From assembly GCA_009792885.1 (NCBI GenBank), contig WMCF01000059.1, positions 3,335,524 to 3,399,523 of the forward strand: 64,000 nucleotides of DNA, written 5' to 3'. The notes under the pieces are model-generated. The model was not told the origin of the DNA and ran no database searches. It worked only from the letters and a program-made list of their open reading frames with translations. The translations under genes and the position numbers were made by a program. Below, piece after piece: positions 46,901 through 61,500 of this stretch. How positions within the stretch are numbered: position 1 is the first letter of the stretch; every line of letters starts with the position of its first letter. Origin of the DNA: Eremophila alpestris peregrina. Lineage: Eukaryota; Chordata; Aves; Passeriformes; Alaudidae.

Positions 46901-48549
46901 CAGGGTTTTCCTTCAAAATCAAGGGTCCCTCTGGTCCCATGTCCCTGGATCACAATTCTCAGCCCAGCAAGGCCCTCCAGCCCTTGATTCATCAGCCAGG
47001 GGCTCCTCACATTCAGCTCTTCCATCACCTGCCACACTCCAGGGACACCACAGTCCCCAGCACTGCTTGCACTGCCTCTATCCCAGCCACTCTCCAGGTG
47101 ACCCTCCAGGCTGCTCATGGCAGCAAACAACCCCATGCTTCCCATCCACAACATGGTCACCTGTGCTGGCAGCCTGCACCCCACAATGGACCTGCAAAAG
47201 CCCCTTTGCAAATGTGTTTTGGGGACCAGCCAGCTGCAACTTCCTTGATCCTGCCCCGGGCCCCAGGGTAAATCTGGCAAACCCTCGCTGTAGCGTGGAG
47301 CTCCAGCCTCCTCCCAGCCAGCTGCAGCTGCCCAGCTCTGGAAAGGGGCCTTTAAAAACAGTCCCCAGCCCACTGGAGACAGCAGCCATCAGGCCCAAAT
47401 CTCCCCCTGTCTCATTTCTGGGGAGGTACTCCATCTCAGGGGCTGGAGGACCTCACCCCCAGTACCTGTGAGCACTCACCTTGCACTCAGGTCAGTGGGG
47501 GTGGTCAGCTGCCCATCAAGCTGGTGTCCAGCAGCAGGAATAGTTATCTCCAGAGCCGGCTGTGGCACTGGTTGATGGGTCAGCTTCATCACCCCAGGTG
47601 CTGGTGGATCTCAGATGCTTATCAGGCAATCTCTAAGAGCCACAGGTGTTACCCTGGGTATCCATCACTCGAGCAGATGCACCCACAGCATTTTTGGCAT
47701 TCAGCCTTTGGAGCTGTGGGCATTAAAGGTTAAAAATCTTGCCTATGCTGGAGCCAAGGCATTGCCTTCTGCTCCCACCCTGATCTCTGTGTTCATGGTG
47801 CAGGGGAAGGGTAAGTCTGGAAACAGAGTAACACAAAGAGGCTCTGGTGGTAGAGCTGTACCTTTCTGCTGGGGGAACATCTGAGTCCTAGACAGAAGTG
47901 ACAAATGAGCCCTCACTGCTGGGCTGAGCTGCAGGGCCAGGGCTCCTTTATCCTCAGCCCACTCCAGGCAGGGACCTCTGCAGAGACGTGACTGTGACCA
48001 CGGACCCGGACTCCTGGCACCAGTCCCATTTGGCCAGGACCTGGGAAATTAACTGTAGCCCGTGCAAATGGAAGGGGATTCATGTTCACTGTCCCCTTTC
48101 CAGCTGGCTCCATCAGCCTGGGGGTTGGGGTATGGACCTGGCATTGGAGATGGGTCCTAGACCAGGTCCCCTGTGTCCCTGTCTCTTCTTAATTGCATGT
48201 GAGAGCTGGAGCTTTCCCATGTCTTTGTACAGATACTGGGGTTGTTCTGTCTGTCACAGGTCCCATCTGACAAACTTCTGAGTCTTTTGTCAAGGGATTC
48301 TGATGTTCTAGAAGACAGGTGGGGGGATGTGTCCTCTGACAGCTCGGTGGCTCACAGTAATGAACAGAGCTTGAACAGCCCCCATAGGTGGCCGTGCTGG
48401 CCACTGGGACAGACTCCCACGGCCACAAAGACTGTACAGGCTTCCGGACTGATGCATCACTGAACTTCTTCCAGCACTGTCCCAAATCTCCAGCGCTGAT
48501 GTGAAGCCAATGGCATCTCTGCTCTGAATGAGAGCTGGCACTCTGCCAC
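40908..48549. other. Intergenic, no gene recognised
   Basis: About 7.6 kb without a recognisable exon, RNA gene or repeat. Moderately CpG-rich short patches occur near 43480-43640, 44200-44360 and 45700-45820. Open frames up to about 240 codons are present, but they lack conserved domain features and overlap each other on both strands. Confidence 0.45.
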
Positions 48550-49554
48550 GCATTGCACAGACACCGCCGAGCACAGCCCTGCACGCAGCCCGGGGGCACA
48601 GCCTGATCTCCGGGACAACCCCCCAAAGTACAGCGCTTTCCCACCGGCACAGCTCGCTTCAGCCGCCCCCTCAGATAGGCAGAGCGTGGTTTGGGCACCT
48701 CTGTGCCCGCGACGTGCCACGCCCAGGAGCCTCCCAGAGTGTGCCCTTCCCCCGCGGCAGCCTGCGGGCCGCCGTGCCATGGGCCCGGCACAGAAACACC
48801 CCAATCCCTGCCCTCGGCACCCAAAGCCCCGCTCCGCGGCCGCACCTGCGCAGGAATTAAAGCACACAGAGCTGAAGGGTGCCTGAAGGTGCGGCACAGA
48901 GAGAGCCGAGGGCGCACAGCACTCCGCGGCTACACTCGTGCCCTGGCTCCCTCCAGCATCCCAGCCCACCGCTGCGCCCTCCTTCCTTCCCTCCCCGCGC
49001 TGGGGCTGCTTCGGGCGCGCCCTCCCAGCCTGGAGCCGCCATCAGTCCAGTCCTGTCTCCTCCCCTCCCGCTCCTCCCGCCCCTCCCGCTCCAGCTCCCG
49101 GAGCTCCTGCTGATGCCAGAGCGGGCTCCAGCCGGGCAGAGCCCCCGCCGGAGCGAGGTCCCCCGAGACCCCGGCCAGCCGCGAGCCTCCCACCCGCAGC
49201 CGGCAGCTCTGCCCGCAGCCCGCAGCCGCTCTCTCCGGGCCAGCTGCGGAGTCACCGCAGAGGACACGGACCTGCGGGGACAACAGCAAATGCGCCCAGC
49301 GAGAGGCAGCCGCCCCCGCTGGGCTTCTCCCGGGCCGGAGGCGAGCTCTGCCCCCGCCCAGGGACAGCGGCCCCGGCCGAGGTGCCACGCGCTGGCCGGT
49401 CCCCGCTGATGTTATCTTGTCACCTGCGCTCGGAAAGCATGTGGGGACACGGCTTCTGGCTGCCGTGGGACGAGGGGCTGGCTGGGGACAGCCACTGCTA
49501 AGAAACTGCTCCCCCACACCCCAACTTGTCATCCCTCTGATCTGCTGCCATCAG
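48550..49554 (+). promoter_or_regulatory. PTPRV: CpG island and presumed PTPRV promoter / 5' UTR
   Basis: GC content and CpG density are high from about 48550 up to the first coding exon. A pyrimidine-rich stretch ending in CCATCAG just before 49555 could be a splice acceptor placing GTCCCCC before the ATG. The transcription start and a non-coding exon would then lie within the island, between about 48900 and 49450. The strand is assigned from the adjacent gene. Confidence 0.55.
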
Positions 49555-49561
49555 GTCCCCC

Positions 49562-52500
49562 ATGAGGTCACTGCTGCTGTCGCTGCTGGTGCTGTGGGTG
49601 CCGCGGCTTCCAGGGACCCTGGCAGAGGTAAGCGCTTGCCTCCCCAGCCCCCGCTTTGGCTCCCAGCTCTTGGCTCCCAGCCCGCTGCCGCGAGGGGCTG
49701 CCCCGCCGGCGAACGACTCCGGGCTGCGGGTGCTGCTGTCTGGCCGTGCAGCTGCGCCACATCAGCGGCGTTCGCCATCCCGAGCGGCGCTTCCCCCGCT
49801 GCCCCTCGCCCCTGGAACCCTGGGCCCGCTGCCTGGGACTGCAGCGTGCCCCTGTTGCCGTGGCTGCGCCGCTCCTCGCCCGGCAGTGGCCCGGCTGCTG
49901 TTCCCAGGGGTCCCCAGCCGCTTCGCTCTCCTCTGCCAAAAGCCCCGCGATCAGTGGGGGGGCCGGAACGAGTCCGCCCGCCGAGCCGAGGGAAAAGAAC
50001 GCCAGGAAGATGATGGTTCTGCTGTGGCTTGTTGCAGGACAGGGAGTGGGCAGTAGACATTTCCTTTAACGTGGGGGGAACTGACGCCAGTCCAAAGCCG
50101 GGCACACCCTGCAGGGAGCAGGCTGTGAGAGAACGGGTGTCCCCGCTGCCGGGGAGGGTGTCAGGGGCTCTGGGGACTCTGTTCCTCCCGTGGGGGGTGG
50201 TGGCTGCACTGAGGTCTGTGGTCCCTCCATCCTCTCCCCTTGATGGTGGGAAGGAGGTGTGCCTGTACAGGGAATGAGATTGCCAGGCCCTGTCCAGACC
50301 TCAATCCCTCCCTCTCTCTCCAGATCTGTGCCCTGGCTGGTTTGGTGGCCTCTTCCCCTGTGGGCATGGCTCTGTGTTGATCTGCAGCCCCAGGACCCAT
50401 GCAAAAGGCCAGGGTAGCCCCCAAGCTGCATCTGCCAAGTCTGTTTCTGCCTTGGCCAAGGGAGGTCTGAGAAGTCACCCAGGCTCTCCTAGGAAAAGGA
50501 GTCACAGCCCACAGATGCCATGTCAGGGTGGGATCTGTGCCTGGCCAGCCTGACCCCTGGCTTGCCACAGGGCACTTCTCCCAGGTGTTGGTCTGAGCTC
50601 AGCCCCCCTCGTCCTGCCCCTCTCTCACTTGACACCTTCAATCCCCCAGGGCAAGGGGTGCAACCACACAGCAGAGGCAGCTCTGGAGGGTCAGGATGCA
50701 CCAGGTGAAAGAGGTGAGTCACAGAATGAGGTTTCTGGGCTGAGGAGGGTGGGATGGTCTTGGTGCCTGGAGGGGTGAGATGAGCAGATGTACTGGACCA
50801 GAACTCTTGGAGTTAAGAGTAGCTTTGTAAATACTCTGCTCTAGGCTAACTATGGGCTACAGATCATGCCCAGGGAAGGGGGACAGTCAGTCCCATCCTT
50901 CTCCAGCAACCAACTGTAAGGGGGCACTGTGAGAGACAGGCAAGGCTCCAGAGCTCTCTGCTTCCCCAGAGCACCAGGTGGGCTCAGCAGCAGTGCAGCC
51001 ATGGGTGTCCTGCTCAGAGTTGGAGTTTCCTGGGTAGGATCAGAATCTGTAAGGCAACCCCATGTCTGCTATAGGCCTGGAGCCAGCACAGTGCCCACAT
51101 GGCATCAGCCTGTGCCAGTGAGAAATCACCTGGATGATCCACATGCACCTGTCAGGGCATGAGGTGTATCTGGATGTGTGTGATGTGGTTAGTGGGAACA
51201 TGAGCAGTGCTGGGGTCACAGGCGTCTGGCACATTTTAGGTACATTTGTGCTGCAGATGTGAGGAAGGTGACAGAGGGAGGCAGGTGATGAAGCTGCTGG
51301 AAACTCAAGGGAAGCAGAGAAACATGGGCTGAGAACTCATCCTTCAGGAGATAAGAAAGAGCTTGCAGTAACAAACTGTCCCTGCTTGAATGCCAGGCAG
51401 GACAATGACCTGTGGGTTGCCTTCAGGTCAGCAGAGCCTGCTGCTCTGGGTGTCTGCTGACAGCAAGGGTAGCCCAGGGCAGCTGGCCCAGCTATAAACA
51501 CCTCACCCATGAGCACCCAGATACATTTAGCTAACCCTTCCTGATCTGTCTGATCCTAAATATGCACTTGAACTTCTCAGGGATAGCACTGAGAAGGCCT
51601 TTCCCAGGGGCACTACGTGCTTTTATTCTTGTCCATCTGATATCCTCTGGTCCCTTTGCCCTCACCAGCAGGCTTCAAACCACAGCATTGCATGGAGCAG
51701 AAGTTGCACAAAGCTTTGAAACTGTTCAGCTCTGGGAAAGACACACAGCTCCTGAGCAGTGCCAATGGTGTCCCTGCCCTGGGCTCACCCCACACTGCTC
51801 CTCCCTGGCTGTGGAAAGGGTGCCCCATGGCAGGCCTCTGGGGCAGTCCTTGTGCTTGGTTCATGCTGTCTCACTGTGCCAGACCCTATGTAAGCCTGTC
51901 ATAATACGTTGCACACCATCAATTTTAATTATTACACAAATGTCTTATTAGCAGTAGAGCTGTTCTGGCATTTTCCAAAGGCTGAGAGCAATAGGATCCT
52001 CATGGATGTGGCACCTGGGGACTTGGGTCAGTGCTGGACTTGGCAGTGCTGGGGGAGCAGTTGGACTCAATAATTCAAAGGGCCTTTCCAACCTAAATGG
52101 TTCCATGACTAACAGCAAGGCTGAAGATGGGGGTGTGTAAAGGTGTGTAACAATCTGCTGGAGGACACTGTGAGGCAGAGATGGACCCTGCCCTGGTCAC
52201 ACCAGCAGCTTGGGCCTGACAGACAGGATCTGCCTGGCTCCTGTTTTGTGGGTGACTCCTGAGCAGATCTAAGGGCAGGAATTCATTAGCAGTTTCAGCC
52301 ACTGACCCACCAATTAGGCCAAGCCCTGTATGCCACTTCCCTGTCCCCAGACACTCTCCATTGGGATGTCACAGCACCAGCCCCACAGCCTCAGCACACT
52401 GACCTCATTGCTGCAGCACAACCAAGGCAGGGACACACCTCAGGGGCTGGGGCCAGTCTGGTCCCACATTTCCTCCATGTATGCAGTGTCCCACTCTCCC

Positions 52501-55500
52501 CATGTCACCTCTGAACTGGGCAGGATGGGGGTGACTCATTGTCTGGATTCCCCCAAAGCAGCCTTTGCCCCTTCATCTGTCAGAGCCCAGACAGAGGCAG
52601 AACCTATTGCAGGGAGCCAGTGGCCCACCTGCCACATCCATCCTGCCCTTTAACTGGCCACTGTCTTGCTTCTCCATGGTGGACCTAGAGCCTTCAACAT
52701 CTTTTTGGGGGGCTCAAGCCAACCAAGGTGATGAGCAATGGGTTATACCCAGCTAGGGAACTTCTCTGCCTTAAAGCAGGACTCTGGATAAAAAGCACAT
52801 GATGACCTGAAGCCTTCTGGTCTTTCTCCAGTGGAGCAGATGCTCCATGCTTAGGAGCATCTCTTTGACAGCTTCCTTTGACCCGAGTCCATGAAAGTTT
52901 CTGAATATTCTCGTGTTTCCCAAAGGCTGTTCAGAGCCCTTGGGGTCAGACTGGTGGCCAGTGCCTGGTGTACCCTAGCAGGGGTGGGTGGCTGGCACCC
53001 AGCACCACCAATCCCTGCTGAGAGTTTTGGATTTGCCTCTGCAGGTACCCTCCTGAATGTCAGTGTGAGTGACCATGACCGCTCAGACTCCCTCCATCTG
53101 TCCTGGGATGAGCCAGAGGGAGGAGCCAAGGGATATTTGCTCGCCCTCTCCTCCCTGGGGTCAGGCACACTGCTGCAGAATGTGTCTGCTGAACCCAACA
53201 CCACCAGCTTCTGGTTCCATGGGCTGACTCCTGGCACACGCTACGAGATTGAGGTGACAGCCACTCTGGCCTGCATGGACACCACCAGCCAGACCATCAC
53301 AGCACAGACAAGTAAGGGCTCCCCAGGACCTCAGTGCTCCTACCAGTGATTGTTGTGCTGTTTGGAGTCCTACTAGTTTGTGGGAGGTTGGGCTTTTCCT
53401 CACTTACTCAAGAACTCCTGAGTCCCCAGAGTCTTAGGGGTCATTCTCTCATCCTTGTGGAGGAAGGGTCCTGCCCCTGCACCTTGTATGGGCTGTGTTC
53501 ATGCTGTATCTTCTCCTCCTAGAATAATGGAGGTAATGATGGAGCAGCCCATGATGTGGCTTTCAGAGAGCTGAGGGGTGGAAAATGTCATGCCTGGAGA
53601 TCTAGAAACAGCTGCAAGGAAAGAGCTCCACAATTTTGGCACATCTCTATCAATCACTGCTCACCCCAGGCCTTGCTCTGTGCCAAGGGCTGGAGAAGGG
53701 GACAGGGCTGGTGGCTCTACAGCTCAGGTGAGGGTGGCAGCCCTTGCCTATATTTCTCCAGAAGATCCTTGGGTAAATCAGTGCAGGTGAAGGTAGGAAA
53801 CCTAACAAAGGAGAATAGAGCTGGAGGGAGGAGACTGGACAGTGGAAGGGCTGATGTCAGACAGCAGTGGTGGAAGCAGAAGCTGGTTGTCACAGAAAGG
53901 CAGGTGGCAGGACCAGCAGGAACAGAGGACCTGTCAGCAGTCAGCTTCCAGGTGATGATGGCTTCACCTTTATGTGTTGGCCCTGACCAAGCCTCCCAGC
54001 TTGGTCCAAGGGGATATGCTCCCACACAGCCCATGGGAGGCTGGTGAATAGTCAGGGAGGTGATGAGGCTGTGCTTGGGGAATCCTTGCTGGAGCCATTC
54101 TGCTCTGGAGACAGGCTGAGAGATCTGGGGTTGTTCAACATGGAGAGGAGAAGGCTCCAGGATGACCTTAAAATGCCTTTTAGTACCTAAAGGGGATTCG
54201 AAAATAGAGAAATTGGGGCTTTTTACATGGGCAGATGGTGTCAGGACAAGAGGGGAAGAGTTTTAAACTGGCAGAGGAGAAGTTTAGATCAGATCTTAGG
54301 AAGAAATTCTTCCCTGTGAGGGTGGTGAAGCCCTGGCATAAGTTGCCCAGAGAAACTTTGCCTGCCCTATCCTTGGAAGTGTCCAAGGCCAGGCTGGACA
54401 GGGCTTGGAACAACTTGGGATAGTGGAAGGTGTCCCTGGCCATGGTAGGGGGTGGGACTTTAAGGCCCCTTCCAACCAAAACCATTCCCAGATTCAGTGA
54501 CTGGGCTCTGTGAAGCTGGCTGGCAGCACCTCACCAGGCAAAGCCAAGTTCCAGCATCCTGTGAGCAACTTGCCAGGCCAGGCCTTCCCAGGCAGCAGCC
54601 AGCAGTGCCTGTGCCCTGTCTGATGCAGGTCCATCTCCTGTCGTCAACCTGAGCCTGAGCAGTGCTGGGAGCTCCTCGCTGCGTGCGGCCTGGGCCCATG
54701 GGCACGGCCAGAGGGATGGCTACCACCTGGCCCTGTGGCACAGCGACTCCCACACCCTGGTGAGGAACCTGTCCCTCCTGCCCAGCACCTCCACCTTCCT
54801 CTTCGATGGGCTCCTGGCTGGCAGCGAGTATGCCCTGAAGGTCAGCACATTGGCTGGGTCCAGCCAGGCCAGCACCAGTATCCACCAGTGGACAGGTAGG
54901 GAGTGATGGGTGTGCCTGCCCAGGGAGGAAAGGGTGGTAGAAAGGGTTTGGCAGGAAGGATGCGGCTTGTGTGCCTGGCCAAGGGGAGGAGGTCTTCAGG
55001 CTTGGGATGGTGGGGAAGAGCTGGAGTGTTTCACATCCTCACTGTGAGCCGAGTGCCTGGGCCAAGGGGAAAGCTTTGCACCTTGGGCCTGCCTTGCAGC
55101 ACCCGTGACTTGGATTTGTCTGTTCCCAAGGGAGAGGGGCAGTCTGGGGATCCTGGATCTCTTGGCTGCTGAGAGCTGCAGGGATGCTGCAGTACCAGTC
55201 TGCCACCCCTCTGCCCTGCAGCCTAAAAGAACATGACAGTGTGGAGGGACCTCCAGGGCCCTCCAGCCTGTGTGGGAGGGGGAACAGGAGTGACATCCCT
55301 CAGTAGACCCCTACCAGACCTTCAGCCCCCATGCCATAGAGAACAGCTGTGGGCACAGAGGCCCCTGGGGAGAGAGGAGGGTCTAGGGATGACCATCCCC
55401 TGTGCTGAACCTTGCTGTGTCCTGCTCTTCCATTCAGCTCCCTCCATCCCCACCCAGCTGAGGCTCAGCCCAGGTTCCAGCACCAGCCTCGTGGCCTCCT

Positions 55501-58500
55501 GGGCAGATGCTGCAGGGGCTGCCTGGCTCCACCTTGAGCTCCGCAACCTCCTCACACAGAAGGTCAGCATGACCCTGTCAGCCAGGAGGGGCCTCACCAG
55601 CTACACCTTCCAGCATCTCCACCCTGGCACTCAGTACTGGCTGGGGCTCAGTGCCATGGCTGGGCCCCACACCGTGGTGGGACCCAATGCCACTGCCTGG
55701 ACATGTGAGTATGAACTTGGTGGCCCCAGCTTTTTCTCTGCCTCTGGGCCAGCCTCTGAATCTAAAGGTTTCCTGCCAAAGCCTTGGGTGTACAGGGTGA
55801 TTTTACTTGGACCTGGCCGAAAGCTGCTCCAGACCCCAGCTCTGGGGCACTGCTGTAGTGGGGCCAGTGAACCCCTTCAGCAGGTGGATCCTCTGTGCTG
55901 GCCTGCTTCTCCCTGGGATACAGTGGGAGCAGCCTGTGGTCTCTCCCCTGGGAGGAGCATGGAAGGGCAGCAGATCCCACTGGTGTTCAGTGCTGCTGGG
56001 GCTTGGCTCTCCTGTGCCTCAGGGCTGTACAAGTGCAGCAGAAAAAATGGGACAAGGGGGCAGTAATTGAGCTGGTTTGAACTGGAGGCCTCTGGGAGGG
56101 GCTTATAGAAGAATGAGAAAGACTTTTTACATGGGCATAATTTTACAGTGATAGGACAAGGAGTGAATGGTTTTAAGTGAAGATATGAGAGATTTAGATT
56201 AGATGTTAGGAAGAAATTGTTCCCTGTGAGGGTGGGGAGGTGCTGGCACAGGGTGCCCAGAGCAGCGGTGGCTGCCCCAGGCCTGCAAGTGTTCAAGGTC
56301 AGGTTGGACAGAGCTGGAGGGCTGGGATAGTGGCAGGGGGGTTGAATGAATGAGCTTCAAGGTCCTTTCCAATCCAAACCATTCCACAATTCTATGATTG
56401 TATGAAATGGATTTTTGATGCTCTTTGATTGTTGTCAAGGATATATTGTGGTAGCACCTGATAACCTCATTTTGGTGGATGTTCCCAACGTGATGGGTGC
56501 TGTGCAAATACAGCCAAAGAATCCAGGAGCCTCTGGCAGGTCAAAACAGTGAGGGCAGCCCTCCCAGAACCCACTATTGCACCATTCCCCCAGCCCACTC
56601 TCGGCTCTGGTCTCAGGCTGATGAGGGTCCTGAAAGAGGGGGACTTTGCTGGTGATACCACATCCATAGCCCAGTAAAAAGTTCCAGTCCTGAACTTGCT
56701 CTCCCAGATGTTTCCAGGAAAGCCTGGAGGGAAATGGAGAGGGCAGAGCAGATTCCCACTGAACATCAAGGTAGCATTGGTCCTCAAATGATGGAGGTGC
56801 CAAGCTGCAGTCTCAGAGCTGCTGTGCCCAGTGACTTGTCCTGGCACTGGCCAAACACTGGTCATGTGTATTCTGGGAGGACCTGGGTGCCACCAGGTGT
56901 CAAATCTCCAGCTCCTTCCTGCTCCACCTGCCAGCTCGGGGAGCTGGAGCCTGCTCCCTGCTGACTCTGCAGATGGGATTTTGGAAGGCCTCCAGAGCTC
57001 CAGCTGGTTTGTTTCTGCTCTGGAGTGAGAGTGATCCCTGCTATTGCTGTCTGCAGCTCTGACCTGCTCCACTGAACAAAATTCCCCCATGCCAGACACA
57101 CGAGCCAGGAGCGTCTGGCCAGGAGTTTGGTCCAGACCAGTTCCTGGGAATATCAGCAAGCTCGTGGTGGGATGTGAATGGAGTGGAGGGAGGCTTTAAG
57201 GAATTTCTCAGCAAGGCTGCCAGCTTGTCTGGACTCTGTTAGTCCAGGAATGCTTGTGCTGGGGAGTGCAGATGGCTCACTCCAAAAGGATGTCTAAGGC
57301 TGGATGTAACTAACCCTGCCAGGAATGAGGTTCAGGAGAGTAAGGGGTACAGAGTACCCCATAACCCTGACTCACACAATCCTATTCCCTTCCAGACCCC
57401 TTGAGCCCTGGCAATGTGACCCTGAGCAGGGCAGAGGAGCAGAACTCCTTACAGGCTCGCTGGAGTATCCCAGGGGGACAGAGGGACTTATACCTGGTGA
57501 CACTGCTAGAGGGAGAGGACAGTGTCCCAACCAGGAACATCTCCGTCGGTGGGGACAACGATCATGTCACCTTCCACGGGCTGAGCCCTGGCCAGCAGTA
57601 CTCTGTCCAGGTGGTGGTGGTGGCAGGGCCGTACAGGGCATCAGCACACAGCACAGCAGCCTGGACAGGTGAGCACAAAGCCCATGTGTGGCCCTTGAGG
57701 CTGTTCCTGCTGCCTGATGAAGGGGCTGCTGCCTGGAGGGGGCTGGGGGTGAGGCAGGCACAGGGACAGGGCACCCGGACACCTGGTCTCAGGAGTAGGT
57801 TGTGGATCAGAGCAGCAAAATCTGCCTCCTCACAGTTCCTGGCGAGGGTGGGCTCAGAGGTCCTGGGCAGGCTTGTGCCAGCAAGTGTCAGGCACAGATC
57901 AAGGCCAGATCCTGCTTCATGCCTTCTGGACTGTTTGGCAGCTTGCAGGCAGCTTCCTCCCCTCCCCTCACCACAGCTGGATGGGTGGGCAGGGAAGCAC
58001 CACCAGCCCCTCCAGTGGGGGCATCTCCCTGTGCTCAGTCTCTCCTGGGTGACTTGTGGAGCCACAGTTGGTGCTGTTCCAGAACTGCCACTCAGTGTGG
58101 GGAGGTATCCACTGAACCTGTGGTGCTGGGGCACTAAGAGCTCTCCCTACAGCCCCTTCTGCCCCTGTGTGGGATGGAGACAATTGCAGTGTCACAGAAT
58201 CACAGAACTGTTAGGGTTGGAAGTGATCTCTGGAGATCATCTAGTCCAACCCCCCTGCTCTAGGGTTACCTAGAACAGTTTGAGAAGCAGAACATATCTC
58301 TTGGTAGAAGAAAGCAATCCTCCTGCCTGATGCACTGCCCCATGTCGTGCTGTCCTTGTCCCTTGCAGAACCACAAGCACCATCTGGTGTGAGCCTGTCC
58401 AGCCAGGGGAGCCCCCACAGCCTGCTGGCCAGCTGGGAGGAGGCGGCAGGGGAGGGCTATCTGCTGGTCCTCAGCCTTGCAGAGCACCCTGTGAAGAACA

Positions 58501-61500
58501 GCTCCTTGCTCAGGGGTGTCACGAGCTTCACCTATGAGGGCCTCCACCCTGGGACTCTCTACACCTTTGAGGTCAGCACTGTGGCTGGTCCCTACACATC
58601 CTCACCCCGGTGCATCTCCAACTGGACATGTGAGTGCCACAGCCCAGGGCTCCCACTGGATCCTGCCCTTCCCCCTGATGTCATACCTCAGGGCACTGAC
58701 AGCACACATCTTCTACAGCTTCATCCAGTAACTGGGCAAAAGGCTCAGGAGGAGGCAGAGGTGCTGCTGGATGTGTCTGACCCTGCTCTGTTTCCCAGTC
58801 ACCAGGCACAAGGGACAGCTGAGCCCAGTGCCCTTCTCCTCCTTCTCCTTGGCCCACCCTCCTGTGGCACTGCTCAGGCTGCCACTGCCTTGAGCCACCC
58901 CCTCCACCATCCAGCACCAGAATAATTTTTTCTCTATGCAAGTTTGATCTGTGCTGGCCCAGTCCCTGCTGGACTGGTGTGTGGGTGTCAGCAGGGATGA
59001 TCAAAGCACCTGGATGCAGGTTTTCCCAGGGAAGGGACTCCTGCACATTTGGAGTTGCACTTCTGCCAGGTGATTCTAGACCTTTCCTTTTCCAGACCCT
59101 TTGCCCCCAGAGCAGCTGACCCTCAGCAATGGGGGCCACAGCACCTCTCTGCAGGCCTTCTGGAAAGCAGCTTCCTCTGGCAGCACTGGCTACACAGGGA
59201 CCCTCTGGGAAACCAAGTCCCAGGAGCAGGTCAGGAATGTGACTGTGGGAAGTGACTGGACTAATGTCACCTTGGAGAACCTGGTCCCTGGGCGACAGTA
59301 CACACTGGAGATGGCTGCCATGGCTGGGCCTTACAGATCCCCTGTGCAATCAGCCACCGACTGGACATGTAAGTGTGACATTCCTCCCTCACCCTGCTGC
59401 AGGTCACAGCCACCACCTCCCCACAAGAGCAGAACACTCACAGCATGGCAGTGGCCCATGTGTGGGGAGGTGGGGAATCAGATGGGTGCATGGACAGAAT
59501 GGTCTGTCAACTGGAGCCACATCCAGCCATGCTGGAAGTAAAAGGGTCTGCAATGCAACCCATCAGTGTACAGAAAACATTTCCAAATGTCATCCGGGGG
59601 AAGGTGGGGATCCACTCCCATGTCTACTGTGGAGCAAGAGCTCTGGCTGCTCTGGGTTTGGTGTGCTGACTCCCGACCTAACCCCAGCAGGTGCAGACAG
59701 TGGAGGGTGCCCAGGACAAGTGTGTGCAGCCCCCACACCACACCACAGCCTCCTCTCACTGCCTGGGTCTCTTCTCTCTCAGACCCCCTGGCTCCGGCCG
59801 GCGTGACGCTGACCAACACCCGGCGCCCCATGGGGCTCTCGGCCTTCTGGGACAAGGCTGCTGGTGATGTGGACCAGTTCCACCTCCAGCTCTACAGCAA
59901 GAGCCATGCAGCACAGAGGAACACTTCAGTGGGGCCAAACACCCACAACTTCACATTCCTGGGGCTGTCCCCTGGCACTCAGTACTTCCTGAAGGTGACT
60001 GTCCTCGCTGGCCCATACAGATCCTCGTCACACTTTGCCACTGAGTGGACATGTGAGTCAGAAATATTCCCAGTCTCTTGCAGGGATGGGGCATCCTGGC
60101 ACTGCCTGCAAGACTAGCAGTGACACAAACTTGTCTGGAGGGAGGGCTCCGATGAAACCTGCATGCTCCCTGTCCTGGAAGACAGAGCACGTGTCATAGG
60201 TTATGTGCTGTGTGCTCAGCCCCAAAAGACCCTTTTCCCTGGCTTAGGTTTTCCCCAGTCAAGTTGAACCTTCTGCCTAGATCACTGGCGATCTCAAGGC
60301 CAGCCAGGGACTGGTGGGAGAGGGATGTGAGACAGGAAGCACATAGACGTGTATGGGCTTGCTGCTCCCTGTCTGTAGAGCAGAGCAGCCCACTGGGAGC
60401 TGAGTTCTCTCAGCACTTGCGTGCCAGCAGCACCCTGGGGACAAGCACAGGCAGCTTGCATGTCCCCCAGGAGAACAGGAGATCCAGTGGTCAAGTGCCC
60501 CCTCTTCTCTTTCAGCCCTGTGCAGAGGTGCAGGCTATGCCCTGGCTTCTCCAGGAGGCTCCTGCACCACCTAATGGGTCTCCATCCTCTGCTTTCCTCC
60601 AGATCCACTGTCCCTGGCTAACGTGAGTGTGCAGCCTGGCCGGAAACCCCAGGAGCTGCATGTGAGCTGGGTGGAGTCCGGAGGTGGCAGAGATCACTTG
60701 GTACAGCTCTCCGTGGCTGAGTCCCTGTCCATCATCAGGAATGTGTCTGTCCCCCGTGGAGTCAACCAGCTCGACCTGGAGGGGCTGGTGCCAGGGTCCC
60801 GGTACCGTGTGGAGATCATTTCCCAGGCTGGGCCTCATCGCATCTCCTCTCAGACTGCCATCGGCTACACTGGTAGAACACAGCTCCCCTGCTCCCACCA
60901 GCCTTAGACATTGTGTGGATGCCCAGCTCCCAGCTCCATTCCCAAACTAGAGTCAGTTCTGAGCCAGGTTTGTCCCCAGTGACACTGTTTCTCTCCCGCA
61001 GTCCCACTGCCTCCTCGTTCCCTGTCTGCCAGCCCTGTCAGCATGGCCCGGGCTCTGGCTGTGCACTGGGAGACTGCTGCTGGGCAGAGGGATGGATACC
61101 TGCTCAGCGTGCTCGAGGAGGGCTCTTCTGCACTACCAAGGAACCTGGAAGCAGGGAAGGACAGCACCAATGTCACTGTGCCACAGCTGGAACCAGGGAC
61201 ATGCTACCTTGTTAGGATCTGGGCAGTGGCTGGACCCTACCGCTCCCTCCCCGAAAACATCACTGGCTGCACAGGTCAGCATCCATGACACCCACGGGTA
61301 ATGGGATCAGTGTGGGCACCTGGGGAGAGGAAATGAGAGGAGAGGAGGGAAGGAGAAGAGCACCCTGGCCTGGTTCCTGGTGAAGCTGGCCTATGGTCAC
61401 ATCCTGCCTCTCACAGCCTCCTTGTATGAAGATGGCTGCATGTTCAGAAGTTGATATTTTCCTCTCTGACTCATGTGTTTTGTTTTTCCTTGCAGTTCCT

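Noticed and set aside
46684..47471. Overlapping open frames of 229 and 218 codons on opposite strands
   Set aside because: No recognisable motif and low-complexity composition; GC-rich DNA with few stop codons gives such frames by chance.
48857..49532. Arg/Pro-rich open frames in the PTPRV CpG island as an upstream gene
   Set aside because: They are open on both strands over the same GC-rich DNA and have no domain; the block is better read as promoter and 5' UTR.
54235..54423. A 62-codon open frame as an extra PTPRV exon
   Set aside because: It is CR1 sequence inside an intron; FN3 exon phase and length continue without it.
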